A stretch of DNA of 64,000 nt, taken from positions 263,845-327,844 of the forward strand of contig NZ_FZOG01000002.1 in NCBI RefSeq assembly GCF_900188155.1, written 5' to 3'. The position numbers and the translations under genes are program-made. Positions 26,551 to 36,921 of this stretch are shown piece by piece (the first letter of the stretch is position 1; each line of letters begins with the position of its first letter). The notes beneath the pieces were generated by a model, which made no database searches, was not told where the DNA came from, and worked only from the letters and a program-made list of their open reading frames with translations. Source of the stretch: Pseudomonas segetis. GTDB lineage: Bacteria > Pseudomonadota > Gammaproteobacteria > Pseudomonadales > Pseudomonadaceae.

Positions 26551-26738
26551 AGGAACCTCTGAAAAGCTAGGCGCAACGGGAGTAGCAGCCAAAGGCTGGC
26601 CCGAAGGGCGAGTGCCAGCGAGTCAAAAAGTGCGAAAAAGCGACCAGGGTCGCGCTTCGCTTTAGTTGTTCTAAATGAGCACTTTGAGCGGTTTTTAACG
26701 CCGCAATACTTGCCGCAGTAGTTTTTCTGAGGCTTCCT
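26551..26738. mobile_element. MITE-like element, copy A (188 bp, reference copy)
   Basis: Begins AGGAACCTCTGAAAAG at 26551 and ends with the reverse complement of AGGAAGCCTCAGAAAAA at 26738. It fills nearly the whole gap between the cold-shock terminator (26545) and the RDD gene start (26765). Inside it shares CAACGGGAGTAGCAGCC, GGCGAGTGCCAGCGAGT and GCGAAAAAGCGACC almost exactly with the copy at 61.4 kb (opposite orientation) and its second half with the copy at 36.6 kb. No open frame. No clear target duplication is visible. Confidence 0.7.
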
Positions 26739-26764
26739 AAGGCGCTACATACTTGCGGATTACC

Positions 26765-27259
26765 ATGCGAAAACGTCAACTCAGCCCTCAGGGCGATTTT
26801 CCATCAGCAGGGCTGCCTCGCCGCTTTGCCGCAATGTTCTACGACTTTTTACTCTGTGTTGCGCTGCTTATCGTCGTGACATTCATCTACAAGCTGATCC
26901 TGATGGGCTTCTATGGAGCCGAACAACTCAAGCAGATGTCTGATTCGGGTGCATTGGACGGCGATCCAATACTCTCGACCCTGCTGTTTATCTGCCTGTT
27001 TGGCTTCTTCAGCAAGTTCTGGACCTACAATGGTCAGACCCTGGGCATGCAGGTTTGGGGCGTCCGTGCACAGAACGCCGACGGCACGGCCATTAGCCTA
27101 TGGCAAGCCCTGCTGCGCTTTATGGTCTCGATCGCATCCTGGCTGTGCCTTGGCCTTGGCTTCTTCTGGGTACTGATCGATAAACAGCACCGGACCTGGC
27201 ACGAGATCTACTCTGAAAGCCAAACCGTTCAGTTGCCGAAAAACATCCACAAGAAGTAA
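26765..27259 (+). CDS. RDD family membrane protein
   Basis: Integral membrane protein of 164 residues with three helices (about residues 24-46, 71-88 and 119-140). The RDD domain is visible: 'GLPRRFAAMFYDFLLC' (Arg and Asp of the signature), 'YNGQTLGMQVWGVRAQ', and 'LIDKQHRTWHEIYSESQTV' near the end. RDD proteins are poorly characterised; some act as Na+(K+)/H+ antiporters. ATG at 26765 begins MRKRQLSPQG; an upstream TTG in frame is rejected. Its promoter must lie within or across the MITE-like element just upstream, or in readthrough from the cold-shock gene. Confidence 0.9.
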   Translation: MRKRQLSPQGDFPSAGLPRRFAAMFYDFLLCVALLIVVTFIYKLILMGFYGAEQLKQMSDSGALDGDPILSTLLFICLFGFFSKFWTYNGQTLGMQVWGVRAQNADGTAISLWQALLRFMVSIASWLCLGLGFFWVLIDKQHRTWHEIYSESQTVQLPKNIHKK

Positions 27260-27267
27260 CCAGACAG

Positions 27268-27307
27268 AAAAAAGCCGGCGCCCAGTTCAACAAGCGCCGG
27301 CTTTTTT
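27268..27307. terminator. Bidirectional terminator between RDD gene and lptG
   Basis: AAAAAAGCCGGCGC (27268-27281) is the exact reverse complement of GCGCCGGCTTTTTT (27294-27307). T-runs flank the GC stem on both strands, so it can terminate the RDD gene (+) and lptG (-), which converge here. Confidence 0.95.
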
Positions 27308-27314
27308 GCACCTG

Positions 27315-28376
27315 CTAACCGGCTCGGCGCAACAACCATACCCCAGCGATGGCGCAAATACCCGCTGGCACCAGTACCGCCAAAAGCGGCGAGAAGCCGA
27401 ACACGAGGCTTGAAGGTCCGAGCAGGTCTTGTGCGATCTGGAACACAAAGCCGACCAGCACACCGGTAAACACCCGCTGCCCCAGGGTGACCGAGCGCAA
27501 AGGGCCGAAGATAAATGAAATCGCCATCAGAACCAGGGCCGCAGTAACTATAGGTTGTAAAACCTTGGTCCAGAACGCCAGCCAATATTGGCTGTTGTTC
27601 AACCCCTGATCAGCCAGGTATCCGGCATATTGCCAAAGTCCGGTGATCGACAGGGCGCCAGGCTCAAGCACGACGGTGCTGAGCAACTGCGGGTTAAGCT
27701 CGACATCCCAGCGCTCGGTCGGTGCCTTGGTCACCTCGGTACTGCGCTCCTTGAAGTGGGTGGTAGTAACCCCTTCAAGCGACCAATGGTCGCCCTGGAA
27801 CTGCGCCTTGCGGGAAAAGCTCGAAGATACAAGGTGACGCTCTTTATCAAACTGATAACGCGTGATGCCGTACAGCAGGCCATTGGGTTGCACGGCGTTG
27901 ATATGCACATATTCTTCACCTTGACGGTGCCACAGGCCTCGCTTGGAGCTTTGCGCATCACCCGCCCCCTGCGCCATGGAGCGGTCGGCCTGGGCCATGT
28001 TCTCGCTCCAGGGCGCCAGATACTCACCGATCAGGATACCAGCGAACATCAGCACCAACATCGGCTTCATCACCGCCCAGACAATACGCCGGATAGAAAC
28101 ACCCGCCGCGCGCATGATGGTCAACTCACTGTTGCTGGCCAGGCTGCCAAGGCCAATAAGGCAGCCAATCAGGGCCGCCATCGGCAACATTTCGTAGGTG
28201 CGCCGTGGCGCCGTTAAAAACACATACCAGGCCGCATCGGCCAGGCCGTATTTTTCATCGACATCACCCAGTTCATCGATGAATGCGAACAGCAAGGCCA
28301 GCGCGACAATAATCCCCAACACACTGAGGATGGCGAGAAATACCTGCTTGCCGATGTAGCGATCCAACTTAACCAC
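27315..28376 (-). CDS. lptG: LPS export ABC transporter permease LptG
   Basis: Inner-membrane subunit of LptB2FG, which extracts lipopolysaccharide from the inner membrane and pushes it along the LptC-A-D bridge. 353 residues from a GTG start at 28376, giving the conserved N-terminus VKLDRYIG; GGAG is at eight bases. Six membrane helices surround a periplasmic beta-jellyroll (about residues 130-260). 'LIGLGSLASNSELTIMRAAGVS' near residues 72-93 is the coupling region that contacts LptB. The start overlaps the lptF stop by eight bases, so translation is coupled. Confidence 0.96.
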   Translation of the reverse strand: MVKLDRYIGKQVFLAILSVLGIIVALALLFAFIDELGDVDEKYGLADAAWYVFLTAPRRTYEMLPMAALIGCLIGLGSLASNSELTIMRAAGVSIRRIVWAVMKPMLVLMFAGILIGEYLAPWSENMAQADRSMAQGAGDAQSSKRGLWHRQGEEYVHINAVQPNGLLYGITRYQFDKERHLVSSSFSRKAQFQGDHWSLEGVTTTHFKERSTEVTKAPTERWDVELNPQLLSTVVLEPGALSITGLWQYAGYLADQGLNNSQYWLAFWTKVLQPIVTAALVLMAISFIFGPLRSVTLGQRVFTGVLVGFVFQIAQDLLGPSSLVFGFSPLLAVLVPAGICAIAGVWLLRRAG

Positions 28377-29490
28377 GGGCAATCTCCTGCGAACTACGAC
28401 GAGAGGCCCACTTCAGGCGTATCGGTTCCCAATACAGCAACAACAGGCCGATCGCGATAAACACCCCGTGCACCCACCACAAACCAAGACCGTAAGGAAT
28501 CCGGCCCTTGTCCATCGCGCCACGCGCGGCAATCAGGATCGACAGATACCCCATGTACAGCAAAATGGCCGGAAGCAACTTGAGAAACCGGCCCTGGCGC
28601 GGATTCACCCGCGACAGCGGCACAGCCATCAAGGTCACCACGAACACCAGAATAGGCAGCGAAATACGCCATTGCAGCTCTGACTTGTAGCGCTGGTCAT
28701 CACTGCCGATCAACTCGCGGGTCGGCACTGCCTCACGCTCGCTCACATCAACACTGACCTCAGGCTTGGGCAGCAGTACACCGTACTCATCGTATTTGAT
28801 CGCCCGATAATCGGCCTGCCCAGGGTTGCCATCGTAGCGGTAGCCATTTTCCAGAATCAGGTAGCGACTACCGTCTTCCTGGATTTCCTGGCGACCCGTT
28901 TCGGCGACCAGCACAGTAATGCCGCGGTCTTTCTGGCCATCGGAGGACAGGCGTTTTTCTGTAATAAAGATACCGCCCAGCTCACTGCGGTCATTCGACA
29001 AGGTCTCGGTGTAGGTGACCCGAGAGCCCTCCCCCATGGACTGGAAGCGCCCGGGCACCAGGGTATCGAACTCGGTCAAGGCATCCTGCTGGTTGAGGAT
29101 GCGCGCCACCTGGGATACGCCCTGTGGCGCCAAACCCAGGCTCAACCATGCAACCAGCAGCGCGACCAGCGTTGCCGGGGCCAAGGAATACATCATCAGC
29201 CGTTGCTGGCTCATGCCGGTCGCCGAGAGCACCGTCATTTCACTGTCGAGGTACAGGCGGCCATAAGCCAGCAGGAAACCCAAAAACAAACCCAGCGGAA
29301 GGATCAGCTGGAGAAATCCGGGCAAGCGAAAGCCCATGATTAAAAACAAAACACTTGGATCAAGCGCACCCTGGGCCGCTTGGGCCAGGTATTTGATGAA
29401 GCGACCGCTCATGATGATAACCAGGAGCACAGCACTTACAGCGCTCAATGTAGTCAACACTTCACGGGATAAATAACGGAAGACGATCAA
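28369..29490 (-). CDS. lptF: LPS export ABC transporter permease LptF
   Basis: Partner of LptG in the LptB2FG complex, 373 residues. The chosen start is TTG at 29490, giving IVFRYLSREVL as in other pseudomonads, with GGAG seven bases upstream; a GTG three codons earlier would overlap that ribosome site. Six helices and a periplasmic jellyroll (about residues 125-265) are visible. 'LYLDSEMTVLSATGMS' near residues 79-94 is the LptB coupling segment. The gene is divergent from pepA over a 144-base gap, the usual arrangement in gammaproteobacteria. Confidence 0.95.
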   Translation of the reverse strand: MIVFRYLSREVLTTLSAVSAVLLVIIMSGRFIKYLAQAAQGALDPSVLFLIMGFRLPGFLQLILPLGLFLGFLLAYGRLYLDSEMTVLSATGMSQQRLMMYSLAPATLVALLVAWLSLGLAPQGVSQVARILNQQDALTEFDTLVPGRFQSMGEGSRVTYTETLSNDRSELGGIFITEKRLSSDGQKDRGITVLVAETGRQEIQEDGSRYLILENGYRYDGNPGQADYRAIKYDEYGVLLPKPEVSVDVSEREAVPTRELIGSDDQRYKSELQWRISLPILVFVVTLMAVPLSRVNPRQGRFLKLLPAILLYMGYLSILIAARGAMDKGRIPYGLGLWWVHGVFIAIGLLLLYWEPIRLKWASRRSSQEIARG

Positions 29491-29553
29491 ACCAGACACT
29501 CCAGGGTTGTCAGGCTCAGGCAGCTACGCTCAAACTAGCCACACTGTTTGCCA

Positions 29554-29572
29554 ATTCGCCCAACAGGCGAAT
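29554..29572. promoter_or_regulatory. Inverted repeat in the lptF/pepA divergent promoter region
   Basis: ATTCGCC (29554-29560) and GGCGAAT (29566-29572) flank CAACA. It lies about midway between the divergent starts of lptF and pepA. It may be an operator or a leader hairpin; no known factor can be assigned. Confidence 0.35.
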
Positions 29573-29622
29573 CACTAAATTAATTGCCACCATTATCCAG
29601 TAATACCGACCCGTTGTCTTGA

Positions 29623-31125
<1,503 letters not shown>

Positions 31126-31139
31126 ACTAGGCGCACAAG

Positions 31140-31170
31140 GCCTGGGGCGCGTCATGCGGCCCAGGCTTTA
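31140..31170 (+). terminator. Hairpin after pepA
   Basis: GCCTGGG (31140-31146) pairs with CCCAGGC (31160-31166), followed by TTTAAT. It lies 14 bases after the pepA stop and 29 before the holC start, so it probably attenuates readthrough into holC-valS. Confidence 0.6.
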
Positions 31171-31198
31171 ATCCACCGAACACTCTACTGATGCCCCC

Positions 31199-31618
31199 AT
31201 GAGCCGAATCGAATTCTACGTACTCGCAACCGACCGCCCCGCAGACCGCTTGCGCGCTGCGTGCCAGTTGGCGATGAAGGCATGGCGTCATGGTTTGCCG
31301 GTATTTGTGCGCGCGGCAGATACTGACCAATGCGCCGAACTGGATGAACAGATGTGGCTGTTCAAGAAAGACTGTTTCATCCCCCACAACCAACACAGTG
31401 ACGATCCGCTTGCCCCCGTGGTAATCGGCGTCGATGAGGAACCAAGCGCCCAACAAGGCGTTCTGATCAACCTCAACACCACGATTTCCCCGCATGTTGA
31501 GCGCTTCAGCCGGATCATCGAAATCGTCAACCAACAGCCTGACTTACTAACCGTTTGCCGGGAAAATTTCCGTAGCTACCGCCAGCGTGGCTATGATCCA
31601 AAACGAGTTGAACTGTAG
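31199..31618 (+). CDS. holC: DNA polymerase III subunit chi
   Basis: Chi subunit of the clamp-loader complex, which links the replisome to single-strand binding protein. 139 residues, the expected size. Conserved features are 'RIEFYVLATDRPADRLRAACQLAMKA' at the N-terminus and 'LWLFKKDCFIPHNQ'-like 'MWLFKKDCFIPHNQHSDDP' near residues 52-70, then 'LINLNTTISPHVERFSRIIEIV'. It sits in the conserved pepA-holC-valS order. The next small gene starts eight bases after its stop. Confidence 0.96.
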   Translation: MSRIEFYVLATDRPADRLRAACQLAMKAWRHGLPVFVRAADTDQCAELDEQMWLFKKDCFIPHNQHSDDPLAPVVIGVDEEPSAQQGVLINLNTTISPHVERFSRIIEIVNQQPDLLTVCRENFRSYRQRGYDPKRVEL

Positions 31619-31626
31619 CTAGATTA

Positions 31627-32049
31627 ATGGACACGCCTAAACCGCCACACAAATCAGGACATCTGCTCGACGACCTGGAATCGATCCGCGAGCTGCTGGG
31701 CGATGAAAACAGCGAGGCTTCGCCCCCCCTCGACCTGGACTCACTGGACCCGGACTCCATTCCACTGCTCTCGGATATCGTCGAACACGCACCGCAAGCC
31801 AATGCGGCGCCTGCCCAGCCGACAAACTTGGCTGAGCAAGACCAAGCAGCCGAGCACGCACTGCGTGCGACCGTACGCCAGTCGATTGGCCGTGACAGCG
31901 AGATCAATCGCCTCGACACCGAACTACGCAATGCCGCACAGCTGATCCTGCAGGATGTGATCGACGACTTCGTGCCACAGATAGAAGCCGAGTTGAAATC
32001 GCGTCTTGAAGCGCGCTTGAGCCGTCTATTGCCGCCGCGCCGTCCTTGA
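31627..32049 (+). CDS. Conserved hypothetical protein between holC and valS
   Basis: Acidic cytoplasmic protein of 140 residues, conserved at this place in pseudomonads. The N-terminus 'LLDDLESIRELLGDE' and 'DSIPLLSDIVEH' (near residue 44-55) resemble a short motif of DUF2486-type proteins. The C-terminal half (residues 85-135) is predicted to be a long amphipathic helix with 'DVIDDFVPQIEAELKSRLEARLSRLL', suggesting coiled-coil or peptide-binding behaviour. No catalytic motif is seen. It is probably co-transcribed with holC and may assist chi, but that is only context. Confidence 0.8.
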   Translation: MDTPKPPHKSGHLLDDLESIRELLGDENSEASPPLDLDSLDPDSIPLLSDIVEHAPQANAAPAQPTNLAEQDQAAEHALRATVRQSIGRDSEINRLDTELRNAAQLILQDVIDDFVPQIEAELKSRLEARLSRLLPPRRP

Positions 32050-32168
32050 CCATCCACCGTTGATAAAGCCGCGTATCTGCAAGCCTCAGCTTGGACTTAC
32101 GCCACAGGCCCCTTCCCCGCTATACTTGTCGGCTTTTCCGATCAGCCGTCAAAAGGGTCCCGCCGCGC

Positions 32169-35021
32169 ATGGACAAGACCTACCAGCCGCACGCCATTGA
32201 AACCAGCCTGTACCAGAGCTGGGAAGCGAACAATTACTTCGCCCCACAAGGTTCCGGTCAGCCGTACACCATCATGATTCCGCCGCCAAATGTCACCGGC
32301 AGCCTGCACATGGGCCATGGTTTCAACAACTCGATCATGGATGCGCTGATTCGTTTCCGTCGCATGCAAGGCCGCAACACCCTGTGGCAGCCGGGCACCG
32401 ACCACGCGGGCATCGCCACGCAGATGGTCGTCGAACGCCAACTGGCCGCCGACGGCGTGAGCCGTCACGACCTGGGGCGCGACAAGTTCCTGGATAAGGT
32501 CTGGGAATGGAAAGAACAATCCGGCGGCACCATCACCCGCCAAATCCGTCGCCTCGGCTCATCGGTCGACTGGTCGCGCGAGCGCTTCACCATGGACGAC
32601 GGCCTGTCTGATGCGGTTAAAGAAGCCTTCGTACGGCTGCATGCCGATGGCTTGATCTATCGCGGCAAGCGCCTGGTCAACTGGGACACCAAGTTCCACA
32701 CGGCAATTTCCGACCTCGAAGTGGAAAACCACGATGAGAAGGGCCACCTGTGGAACCTGCGCTACCCGCTGGCAGACGGCAAGACCACAGCTGAAGGCAA
32801 TGCCTTCCTGATCGTCGCCACCACCCGCCCGGAAACCATGCTTGGCGACGCCGCCGTAGCGGTGCATCCAGAAGATGAGCGCTACAAATCGCTGATCGGC
32901 AGTTTCGTTGAGCTGCCGCTGGTTGGCCGCCGCATCCCGATTATTGCCGACGATTACTGCGACCCCGAATTCGGCACCGGCTGCGTAAAAATCACCCCGG
33001 CACACGATTTCAACGACTATGAAGTCGGCAAGCGCCACAACCTGACCCTGCTCAACATCTTCGACAAGAACGCAGTGGTCCTGGCCAACGCCCAGGCATT
33101 CAATATCGATGGTAGCGTCAATGCTGATGTCGACACCAGCCTACCTGCCGAATACGCCGGCCTTGATCGTTTCGAGGCGCGTAAACAAATCGTTGCCGCC
33201 TTTGATGCCGCAGGCTTGCTGGTCAGCGTGGATGACCACGCCCTGAAGGTGCCAAAAGGCGACCGTTCCGGCACCATCATCGAGCCGTGGCTGACGGACC
33301 AGTGGTACGTATCGACCAAATCCCTGGCTGAACCTGCAATTGCCGCGGTTGAAGACGGCCGCATCCAGTTCGTGCCCAAGCAATACGAGAACATGTATTT
33401 CAGCTGGATGCGCGATATCCAGGACTGGTGCATCAGCCGCCAGTTGTGGTGGGGCCACCGTATTCCGGCCTGGTATGACGACGCGGGCAATGTCTACGTT
33501 GGCCGTAACGAAGCCGAAGTGCGCAGCGAGAATAACCTGGGCGCCGATGTAGCCCTGCGCCAGGACGAAGACGTACTCGATACCTGGTTCAGCTCCGGCC
33601 TGTGGACCTTCTCCACGCTTGGCTGGCCGCAGCAGACCGAGTTCCTCAAGACCTTCCACCCCACTGATGTGCTGGTCACTGGCTTCGACATCATTTTCTT
33701 CTGGGTTGCCCGGATGATCATGCTGACCATGCATTTGGTGAAGAACGAAGATGGCACCCCGCAAATCCCGTTCAAGACCGTTTACGTACATGGCCTGGTG
33801 CGCGACGGCCAGGGCCAGAAGATGTCCAAGTCCAAGGGCAACGTCCTTGACCCCCTGGATATCGTTGACGGCATCGACCTCGAAAGCCTGGTGGCCAAGC
33901 GCACCAGCGGCATGATGCAACCTAAGCTTGCCGAGAAAATCGCCAAGCAGACCCGTGCCGAATTCCCTGAAGGCATCGCCGCCTATGGCACCGACGCACT
34001 GCGTTTCACCAACTTGTCACTGGCTTCCACTGGCCGTGATATCAAGTTCGACATGGGTCGGGTCGAGGGCTATCGCAACTTCTGCAACAAAATCTGGAAC
34101 GCCGCCAACTTCGTAATAGAGAACACCGACGGCCATGACACCGGCATCAATGGCGAAGCCGTGGAGTTGTCCTCGGTTGACCGCTGGATCATCTCGCAGC
34201 TGCAACGCACCGAAGCCGATGTAACCCGTCACCTCGACGCCTTCCGCTTCGACCTCGCGGCATCGGCGCTTTACGAATTCATCTGGGACGAATACTGCGC
34301 CTGGTACCTGGAACTGGTTAAGCCGGTCCTGTGGGACGAGAACGCGCCGATCGAGCGTCAGCGCGGCACCCGGCGCACCCTGATTCGCGTGCTTGAAGTG
34401 GCGCTGCGCCTGGCCCATCCGTTCATGCCCTTTATCACCGAGGAAATCTGGCAGCGGATCAAGGCCCAAGCCGGGGCAACCGGCGACACCATCATGCTGC
34501 AAGCCTGGCCCGTGGCCAATGAAGCGCGTATCGATGCAGCCGCTGAAGGTGATATCGAATGGGTCAAGGCCCTGATGCTCGGGCTGCGCCAGATTCGTGG
34601 CGAGATGAACATCTCAATGGCCAAGCGCATCAACATCATCCTCAAGAACGCCAGCGGTGAGGATCAACGTCGCCTGAACGACAATGCGCCGCTGCTCAAC
34701 AAGCTGGCCAAACTTGAGTCGGTAAGCATTCTCGCTGCTGGTGAAGAGCCGCCACTGTCTGCCACCGCACTGGTCGGCGACATGGAGGTGTTGGTGCCGA
34801 TGGCGGGCCTGATCGACAAGGCCGCCGAGCTGGGTCGTTTGGACAAGGAAATCCAGCGCCTTGAAGGCGAGGTCAAGCGTGTCGGCGGCAAGCTAGGCAA
34901 CGCAGGTTTCGTCGACAAGGCCCCGGCTGAAGTGATCGAAAAGGAACGCGCCAAACTGGCCGAAGCCGAACAGGCACTCGGCAAGCTGGCTGAGCAACGC
35001 GCGCGCATCGCCTCGCTATAA
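32169..35021 (+). CDS. valS: Valyl-tRNA synthetase
   Basis: Class I aminoacyl-tRNA synthetase charging tRNA-Val, 950 residues. ATG at 32169 begins [11 protein letters not shown], the usual N-terminus. The HIGH motif is HMGH at residues 47-50 (within '[13 protein letters not shown]') and KMSKS is at 551-555. The CP1 editing domain lies between them ('[17 protein letters not shown]', '[19 protein letters not shown]'). The C-terminus is a coiled-coil arm of about 65 residues ('[19 protein letters not shown]'). A strong terminator follows at once. No oddities. Confidence 0.99.
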   Translation: MDKTYQPHAIETSLYQSWEANNYFAPQGSGQPYTIMIPPPNVTGSLHMGHGFNNSIMDALIRFRRMQGRNTLWQPGTDHAGIATQMVVERQLAADGVSRHDLGRDKFLDKVWEWKEQSGGTITRQIRRLGSSVDWSRERFTMDDGLSDAVKEAFVRLHADGLIYRGKRLVNWDTKFHTAISDLEVENHDEKGHLWNLRYPLADGKTTAEGNAFLIVATTRPETMLGDAAVAVHPEDERYKSLIGSFVELPLVGRRIPIIADDYCDPEFGTGCVKITPAHDFNDYEVGKRHNLTLLNIFDKNAVVLANAQAFNIDGSVNADVDTSLPAEYAGLDRFEARKQIVAAFDAAGLLVSVDDHALKVPKGDRSGTIIEPWLTDQWYVSTKSLAEPAIAAVEDGRIQFVPKQYENMYFSWMRDIQDWCISRQLWWGHRIPAWYDDAGNVYVGRNEAEVRSENNLGADVALRQDEDVLDTWFSSGLWTFSTLGWPQQTEFLKTFHPTDVLVTGFDIIFFWVARMIMLTMHLVKNEDGTPQIPFKTVYVHGLVRDGQGQKMSKSKGNVLDPLDIVDGIDLESLVAKRTSGMMQPKLAEKIAKQTRAEFPEGIAAYGTDALRFTNLSLASTGRDIKFDMGRVEGYRNFCNKIWNAANFVIENTDGHDTGINGEAVELSSVDRWIISQLQRTEADVTRHLDAFRFDLAASALYEFIWDEYCAWYLELVKPVLWDENAPIERQRGTRRTLIRVLEVALRLAHPFMPFITEEIWQRIKAQAGATGDTIMLQAWPVANEARIDAAAEGDIEWVKALMLGLRQIRGEMNISMAKRINIILKNASGEDQRRLNDNAPLLNKLAKLESVSILAAGEEPPLSATALVGDMEVLVPMAGLIDKAAELGRLDKEIQRLEGEVKRVGGKLGNAGFVDKAPAEVIEKERAKLAEAEQALGKLAEQRARIASL

Positions 35022-35040
35022 CCCAACTGCAACAGCCAAT

Positions 35041-35079
35041 GAGGCCCGCGACCCATAAGGCGCGGGCCTCATTGTTTTT
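35041..35079 (+). terminator. Intrinsic terminator of valS, adjoining the nhaC start
   Basis: GAGGCCCGCG (35041-35050) pairs perfectly with CGCGGGCCTC (35061-35070), followed by ATTGTTTTT. It ends only 13 bases before the nhaC ATG at 35093, which leaves no room for an ordinary promoter downstream of it. Confidence 0.93.
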
Positions 35080-35092
35080 AACCGGTACTCAA

Positions 35093-36544
35093 ATGTCCAA
35101 CACCCGCTCCCCTTCGCTGCTCGATGCGCTGCTCCCCATCACTGTACTGGTCATACTGCTTGGCCTGTCGGTCTACCTGTTCGGAGACAGTTCCTCCAGC
35201 GGCCCCAACCAGATCGCCCTGATGAGCGCGGCCTTTGTCGCAGGCCTGGTCGGCATGAAAAACGGATTCCGCTGGGCAGATATCGAAGAAGGCATACTCG
35301 CCGGCATCCATCTGGCCATGAAAGCCAACCTGATCCTGCTCGCCGTCGGCGCGCTGATCGGCACCTGGATTCTCGCAGGCACAGTGCCAACCATGATATG
35401 GCTGGGCCTGAAGCTGATCTCGGCTGAATACTTTTATCTGACCAGTTGCATCATATGCGCCCTCACCGCCCTGTCGATCGGCAGCTCATGGACGGTCGCC
35501 GGCACCCTCGGCATTGGCTTGATGGGCGTGGCCTCGGGTTTGGGACTCGACCCGGCCATAACCGCCGGGGCAATCATTTCCGGTGCCTACTTTGGCGACA
35601 AGCTCTCGCCGCTGTCTGACACTACCAACCTGGCGCCCGCTGCAGCTGGTTCCGATCTGTTCGCCCATATTCGCCTGATGCTGCGCACCACTGTGCCTGC
35701 ACTGAGCATCGCCCTGGTGGTCTTTTGGGTGCTGGGCCAACAGGCCTCGGCCAGCCATGACACCGGGCGCATCGCCCAGGTGCTGGACGCACTTGAAAGC
35801 CAGTTCAGCCTCGGCTGGCATTTACTGTTACCGGTCACCTTCCTGCTGTTTCTGGCCGTACGGCAATGGGCAGCCTTCCCGGCGATCTTTCTTGGTGCAT
35901 TGCTTGGCGCAGTGTTTGCGCTGATCTTCCAGCCCGAGGTCATGAACCGCCTGGCAGACCCGGGCGCAGGCAACCTGGCCAGCCTGAAGACAGTTTGGAC
36001 GGCACTGTTTGCCGGTTATGAGTCACACAGCGGCAATGAGGCGCTCGACGGCCTGCTCTCCAAGGGTGGCATGGGCAGCATGTTGACCACGGTCTGGTTG
36101 ATTATCTGCGCCATGTGCTTTGGTGGCGTGCTGGAAAAACTCGGCCTGTTGCAGCGCCTGCTGGAAAGCACTATCCATCTGGCCAAGAGCACCAGCAGCC
36201 TGATCGCCAGCACCGTTGTCACCACCATTGGCACCAATATCATTACTGCCGACCAATACATCGCGCTGGTCCTGCCCGGCCGCATGTATCGCGCCGAGTA
36301 TGAAAAGCGCGGCATCAAGCCGGTGTATCTGTCCCGCGCGCTGGAAGATGGCGGTACGTTGACCTCGGTACTGGTGCCATGGAACACCTGCGGCGCCTAC
36401 ATGGCTGCAACGCTTGGTGTCTCGACACTGACCTATCTACCCTATTGTTTTTTCAACTTGTTGATGCCGCTGCTCGCCATCAGCCTGGCGTTTATCGCCC
36501 CTCCGCATGCAGATGCTTCGCCAGCGCAAGCTCAAGTCAACTGA
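35093..36544 (+). CDS. nhaC: Na+/H+ antiporter NhaC
   Basis: Secondary Na+/H+ antiporter of the NhaC family, inner membrane, 483 residues with about 11 helices. Signature stretches are 'SIGSSWTVAGTLGIGLMGVA' (near residues 135-155), 'AGAIISGAYFGDKLSPLSDTTNLAPA' (near 164-189, the characteristic NhaC motif), and 'NIITADQYIALVLPGRMY'. ATG at 35093 aligns with homologues that begin MSN; it has no clear ribosome site and stands 13 bases from the valS terminator, so expression is unusual. A second Na+/H+ antiporter, NhaD, follows about 490 bases later. Confidence 0.94.
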   Translation: MSNTRSPSLLDALLPITVLVILLGLSVYLFGDSSSSGPNQIALMSAAFVAGLVGMKNGFRWADIEEGILAGIHLAMKANLILLAVGALIGTWILAGTVPTMIWLGLKLISAEYFYLTSCIICALTALSIGSSWTVAGTLGIGLMGVASGLGLDPAITAGAIISGAYFGDKLSPLSDTTNLAPAAAGSDLFAHIRLMLRTTVPALSIALVVFWVLGQQASASHDTGRIAQVLDALESQFSLGWHLLLPVTFLLFLAVRQWAAFPAIFLGALLGAVFALIFQPEVMNRLADPGAGNLASLKTVWTALFAGYESHSGNEALDGLLSKGGMGSMLTTVWLIICAMCFGGVLEKLGLLQRLLESTIHLAKSTSSLIASTVVTTIGTNIITADQYIALVLPGRMYRAEYEKRGIKPVYLSRALEDGGTLTSVLVPWNTCGAYMAATLGVSTLTYLPYCFFNLLMPLLAISLAFIAPPHADASPAQAQVN

Positions 36545-36585
36545 TAAACCGCTGCACGGCGCTGGTCACGCGCAATGCGGACCGG

Positions 36586-36612
36586 CGCCGTTCAGGGATC
36601 ATCTGAACGGCG
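36586..36612 (+). terminator. Hairpin terminator after nhaC
   Basis: CGCCGTTCAG (36586-36595) is the exact reverse complement of CTGAACGGCG (36603-36612), with a 7-base loop. It lies 41 bases after the nhaC stop. A T-run is absent; the right arm merges into the truncated MITE-like copy. Confidence 0.7.
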
Positions 36613-36723
36613 AGCACCAGCGAGTAAAAAATGAGTAGACGCTGTGTTTACCTGCTGTAAATGATCATTCTGAGCAGTTTTAAACCCAGCAATATTGAGC
36701 GCAGCAGTTTTTCAGGGACGCCT
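36608..36723. mobile_element. MITE-like element, copy B (about 116 bp, left end missing)
   Basis: Shares GGCGAGCACCAGCGAGTAAAAAA with the inner part of the other copies and 'TAAATGATCATTCTGAGCAG', 'GCAGCAGTTTTTCAGGGACG' with the second half of copy A. The right end is at 36723; the first ~60 bases, including the left terminus, are absent, apparently replaced by the nhaC terminator. It is the most diverged of the three internally similar copies. Confidence 0.55.
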
Positions 36724-36921
36724 TAGCGCAAGCACAGGCAAATTTTTCATCAGCCGAGCGCACTTTTTACCAATAAAACCCTTCCCATACTGGTTGTAAA
36801 TCAGGCATCTTCTCCCCCGCATCAAGAGCCCTTGGCGTTTTAACGCCAGTAAAAAGCCCAGGTCCAGTACGTGTTTGCCCCATGAAGCTCAAGTCGTGGT
36901 GCCCACCCAACATGCCACGCT

